Positions 61,801-64,000 of a DNA stretch of 64,000 nt are shown here, in pieces. A program made the position numbers and the translations under genes. Numbering within the stretch: position 1 is the first letter of the stretch; each line of letters starts with the position of its first letter. The stretch is from ZC4RG29 sp035304385. GTDB taxonomy: Bacteria > Bacteroidota > Bacteroidia > Cytophagales > Cyclobacteriaceae. Under the pieces are notes generated by a model. That model made no database searches, was not told the origin of the DNA, and worked only from the letters and a program-made list of their open reading frames with translations. Location of the stretch: positions 1 to 64,000 of the forward strand of contig DATGQD010000059.1 in assembly GCA_035304385.1 (NCBI GenBank), in the 5' to 3' direction.

Positions 61801-61999
61801 GAATATCCAACTGGGTTATACCCTGCCGCAAGGTTCGCTAAGTGCGATCAGCGTGGAATCCCTACGGCTCTATGTGATGGGCGAAAACCTGTTCTGGTTC
61901 AACTCAGACGAGTTCCTGGGTCCCGACCCGGAGCGCACTTCGCTGAACCAGATTCCCATTCCGACGTCGGTAACCTTTGGACTTAATGTGACATTCTAG
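58853..61999 (+). CDS. susC: SusC/RagA family TonB-linked outer membrane protein
   Basis: A 1048-residue TonB-dependent transporter. After a signal peptide (ends AYGQ, about residue 30) come a carboxypeptidase-like Ig unit (ITGTVKDDTGQPLPGANIVV), the plug (ALQGRVAGLYIEKNGG, LYIIDGVPTKRP, SIQVLKDASAASIYGSRASNGVIIVTTK) and the large barrel ending with SVTFGLNVTF. There is no extra STN domain at the N-terminus, so control is by the hybrid regulator and not by an anti-sigma pair. It imports oligosaccharides caught by SusD, whose gene begins four bases later. The symbol denotes family. Confidence 0.96.
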   Translation: MKGKILLIYKYAGRLLLMTCLIAGAGHAYGQERQITGTVKDDTGQPLPGANIVVKGTTAGTTTNFDGSYQLVVESPESVLVYSFVGYQSQEIVVGNQTTIDVSLAMDLGTLSEIVVTGYATERKADLTGAVSVVELTPIQNNVSGNPMQALQGRVAGLYIEKNGGAPNGENSRILIRGSNTLGNTDPLYIIDGVPTKRPEVFQSLAPGSIESIQVLKDASAASIYGSRASNGVIIVTTKDGKSQSGERLTLTLNSNVSILSEKPQRVKMLNAEDRGRALWRGAVNDRTEPNSALYTFDWNGDFDNPVLHGVTVNPFVGGDPLVPAGDTDWQEESYKTAYVTTNDLTIAGGTPNSSLLVNLGHVKNSGILVHTNYERFSARVNANTSLFNNKLKFGINSELATSNERLASNDLGGTAVPFLAISLAPTLPVYRTDGAFAGPLGAGYSDRNNPVHMQYINRWDNVARSFVFGNVYAEAELAKDLFIRSSLGVDYANINSRNIELAFQEGFLGRDINSLNRITNSQLTLTWSNTARYQLVKGKSTFNFLAGIEAISHDLDEFGAYREGFSSQTRDFFYLDAGTGRTTVMGRGTGNRLLSQFGKINYSFDEKYLASVTLRRDGSSRFGEENKYGFFPAVTVGWRIVNEQFMQDADFVSDLKLRAGLGRVGNQDIGDVARFGLFETRYGTIAGAYTNIGTAYDLNGNDTGILPSGFVAVQGANLGLKWESTQELNVGVDFGFMNDRLYGSFDYFTRETTDILIRPPIASAIGEGQLRWVNGATKENKGFELVLGYRGEVNGITYNVTGNLGRFRDKITELPEEVRTAYPGNVEKTILGQSQYSLFGYRTDGLFQTQEEVDAHANQVGKGIGRIKYLDLNNDGEINALDQDWLGVTLPAFEYGIRIDVAYRNFDLSIFGSGIAGRSGADPTATLHNRLAVNQNNAVSVLDAWTPQNPTSRRPMLSLVDANNEGRSSDYFIVNTSYFKMRNIQLGYTLPQGSLSAISVESLRLYVMGENLFWFNSDEFLGPDPERTSLNQIPIPTSVTFGLNVTF

Positions 62000-62003
62000 G
62001 AAC

Positions 62004-63749
62004 ATGAAAACGACAACAATGAAATCGAAATACCTATCACTGTTGCTTTGTGGCAGTCTCGCAGGTCTGTTTGGTTGCAAGGATTACCTTGAGTTTCAGC
62101 CAAAGGGCACGCTTACCGAAGAGGAGGTACTTTCCGCCGACAACGTAGACAACCTGGTAACGGCGGCGTATGCAGCTATTGGTAACGACCACTGGGATCA
62201 GTCCATAACGAGTATGTGGGTGTACGGCAGTGTCCGTTCAGACGACGCCTATAAGGGTGGCGGCAGTGTACAAGACCAGTTCGTTATCAATCAGCTGGAG
62301 CAGTACAACCTCACACAGGCCGATGTCGGATCGTATTTGCCGCTGACATGGACCAATCTGTATGAATCCATATCACGCGCCAACTTTGCGCTTAAAGGCC
62401 TGAGTGCACTGACTGAGGACGAGTTCGAACTGAAGAACGTGCGTATGGGTGAAATGCGATTCCTTCGCGGACACTCGCACTTCATAGCGAAAGTGATGTG
62501 GAAACACATTCCGTATATCGATGAAACGATGACGCGCGAACAGATCCTCACGGTGTCGAACAGAGATCTGACCAGCGACGAGCTCTGGGACAAAATTGCG
62601 GAAGACTTCCAGTACGCCGTGGATAATCTTCCGGTCGATCAGCCGGAAGTCGGACGCGCGAACAAGATGTCGGCAATGGCGTATCTCGCCAAGGTGCGGT
62701 TGTATCAGGCGTATGAACAGGACGACAACCATAACGTGATCGCCATCAACACCACGCGCCTCAATGAGGTCCTCGATCTTACGGAGCAGGTGATCATGTC
62801 CGGGAAATACGACCTTCAACCCGACTTCGGCGAGAATTTCCTGTACGGCTACGATAATGGACCTGAATCTGTGTTTGCCGTCCAGTTTTCGATAGACGAC
62901 GGTACGTCGATAGGCCGGTTGAGCATGTCGACGAGCCTCAACTACAGCCTCGCTCCGCAGTATGGCTGTTGCTGGTTCCACCTGCCTTCACAGAACATGG
63001 TGAACGCGTTTCAAACGGACAATGACGGGCTGCCGCTGTTCGATTCGTTCAACGACTTCGAGTTGGATGACGACGACCTGACGCCTGCAGGCGTAGGAGT
63101 TGATCCGCGCATCGACCACACCATAGGCATTGCAGGTCACCCGTTCAAGTATCAACCTGATATCCTCTACTCGCACGACTGGGAGCGGATCTCAGCGTTG
63201 TACGGCAGCTTTGGGAATATGAAGGAACAGCAGGCCGCAGATTGCCCCTGCTTCCGGAAAGTCGGGCCGTTCTTTGGTTCGAGCAAGAATATCGATATCA
63301 TCCGGTATGCAGACGTTCTCCTCTTCCGGGCGGAAGCACTCATCGAGCTGGGGCGGCATGATGAAGCGCTGCCGCTGATCAACGAACTTCGGACGCGCGC
63401 CAAGAATAGCACGGGACGTACAAAGCACGCCGACAACACCGATCCTTCCAACTACAGGATTTCGGAGTACATCGACGGCGTCAACATCGACTGGACTCAG
63501 GAAAACGCGCGTGAAGCACTGCGGTGGGAACGGCGGCTTGAGTTCGCCATGGAAGGTCCAAGATTCTTCGATCTTGTACGTTGGGGTATTGCTGCGGAGA
63601 CGTTGAATGGATACCTCGACAAAGAGAAGACCAGACGGACGTTCCTTGCGTCGGCGCAGTTTACAAAGGGACGGGACGAATACTACCCCATCCCTCAACG
63701 TGAGATTGATTTCACAAAGGGTTTGTACAAACAAAACCCTGGGTACTGA
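62004..63749 (+). CDS. susD: SusD/RagB family nutrient-binding lipoprotein
   Basis: A 581-residue surface lipoprotein; lipobox LAGLFGCKD (Cys about residue 22). The SusD start DYLEFQPKGTLTEEEVLSADNVDNLVTAAYAAIGN, the TPR helices and the end (RWERRLEFAMEGPRFFDLVRWG, YYPIPQREIDFTKGLYKQNPGY) are all present. It forms a lid over SusC and binds the glycan. Two ATGs (62004 and 62019) are near; the first gives the usual signal length. No SusE-like gene was seen before the next start. Confidence 0.95.
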   Translation: MKTTTMKSKYLSLLLCGSLAGLFGCKDYLEFQPKGTLTEEEVLSADNVDNLVTAAYAAIGNDHWDQSITSMWVYGSVRSDDAYKGGGSVQDQFVINQLEQYNLTQADVGSYLPLTWTNLYESISRANFALKGLSALTEDEFELKNVRMGEMRFLRGHSHFIAKVMWKHIPYIDETMTREQILTVSNRDLTSDELWDKIAEDFQYAVDNLPVDQPEVGRANKMSAMAYLAKVRLYQAYEQDDNHNVIAINTTRLNEVLDLTEQVIMSGKYDLQPDFGENFLYGYDNGPESVFAVQFSIDDGTSIGRLSMSTSLNYSLAPQYGCCWFHLPSQNMVNAFQTDNDGLPLFDSFNDFELDDDDLTPAGVGVDPRIDHTIGIAGHPFKYQPDILYSHDWERISALYGSFGNMKEQQAADCPCFRKVGPFFGSSKNIDIIRYADVLLFRAEALIELGRHDEALPLINELRTRAKNSTGRTKHADNTDPSNYRISEYIDGVNIDWTQENAREALRWERRLEFAMEGPRFFDLVRWGIAAETLNGYLDKEKTRRTFLASAQFTKGRDEYYPIPQREIDFTKGLYKQNPGY

Positions 63750-63838
63750 TTCTTAGGTTCGCCGGAGATGGATCTGTCTGAAGGGGTCGGATCCTCTCCG
63801 GTCGGACCTGTTGTTACACTTTCCAAACACCTGAACAC

Positions 63839-64000
63839 ATGAGATACATTCTGTCCCTCACCCTCGCCTTGTTTGCGTTTCACGCGCTTTCCCAGGATGT
63901 GGTCAAGCGCGAAATTGTCGTCCGGAAGGGACAGAAATACCTGAACCTTCCCGTGACGAACGCCAATCCGCTGGTGCAGGCACGCATCAAAGCCGGAAAC
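63839..64000 (+). CDS. Start of a secreted glycoside hydrolase, probably GH32 with DUF4980 (3' end outside window)
   Basis: Only the first 54 codons are here. They encode a signal peptide (MRYILSLTLALFAFHALSQ) and the segment GQKYLNLPVTNANPLVQARIK, which is like the DUF4980 domain that precedes the catalytic part in many Bacteroidota GH32 enzymes. With the fructose-type regulator and permease upstream, a levanase, inulinase or sucrose-splitting enzyme is expected. The catalytic domain is not in the window, so this is inference. It follows susD by 89 bases. Confidence 0.6.
   Translation, partial: MRYILSLTLALFAFHALSQDVVKREIVVRKGQKYLNLPVTNANPLVQARIKAGN

Overview
The window is a piece of a Bacteroidota chromosome, most likely from the Cytophagales (Chryseolinea- or Ohtaekwangia-like). 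The evidence is two proteins with type IX secretion (T9SS) C-terminal sorting domains, a SusC/SusD pair with a hybrid two-component regulator, a DUF4421 protein, a DnaE polymerase with a fused exonuclease, and several promoters of the Bacteroidota type (TTG, 17-21 bases, TAnnTTTG). No rRNA, prophage, insertion sequence or CRISPR array was seen. Most of the window is housekeeping or ordinary accessory content. The assignment to an order is inference from gene content.

Layout. 1-7.8 kb: the end of a secreted protein with repeated PA14-like modules, a zinc alcohol dehydrogenase, a ceramidase-like membrane hydrolase and helicase HrpB. 7.8-8.9 kb: a 32-residue lysine/alanine histone-like gene, then about 860 bases without a recognisable gene but dense in small hairpins, then tRNA-Arg(CCG). 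8.9-12.8 kb (minus strand): an exporter, a protealysin-type M4 metalloprotease overlapping the gene for its probable inhibitor emfourin, and a DUF4421 protein. 12.9-17.8 kb: a sugar-acid cluster (ketoglutarate semialdehyde dehydrogenase, lipoprotein aldose epimerase, SDR oxidoreductase, glycerate kinase). 17.9-22.8 kb: two YceI proteins around a probable outer-membrane barrel, a YkgJ protein and a sialate O-acetylesterase.

22.8-27.5 kb (minus): thioredoxin and the polymerase III alpha subunit. 27.7-31.4 kb: a 37-residue membrane peptide and the succinate dehydrogenase operon sdhCAB. 31.5-34.6 kb: two LPP20-like lipoproteins and phenylalanine 4-hydroxylase. 34.6-42.7 kb (minus): an OmpA/PD40 protein, then a tightly packed operon TPR protein - phosphosulfolactate synthase - DUF368 lipid-carrier flippase - aroE - uvrB. 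42.7-49.3 kb (minus): a polysaccharide synthesis and export operon (glycosyltransferase, RfbC, Wza, Wzc, CpsB phosphatase, epimerase).

49.4-51.3 kb: hflX, tRNA-Arg(CCT), two long hairpins that touch the tRNA 3' end, and a small GIY-YIG nuclease. 51.3-54.2 kb (minus): secreted MsrB and a cadherin-like T9SS protein with a very charged linker. 54.4 kb to the end: a polysaccharide utilisation locus (hybrid regulator, sugar porter, SusC, SusD, start of a probable GH32), best read as a fructan locus.

The most unusual observation is a palindromic element with identical flanking blocks (12 and 11 bases) at the 3' end of uvrB (36742-36767) and, with a 61-base interior instead of 3 bases, directly behind tRNA-Arg(CCT) next to the GIY-YIG gene (50804-50887).
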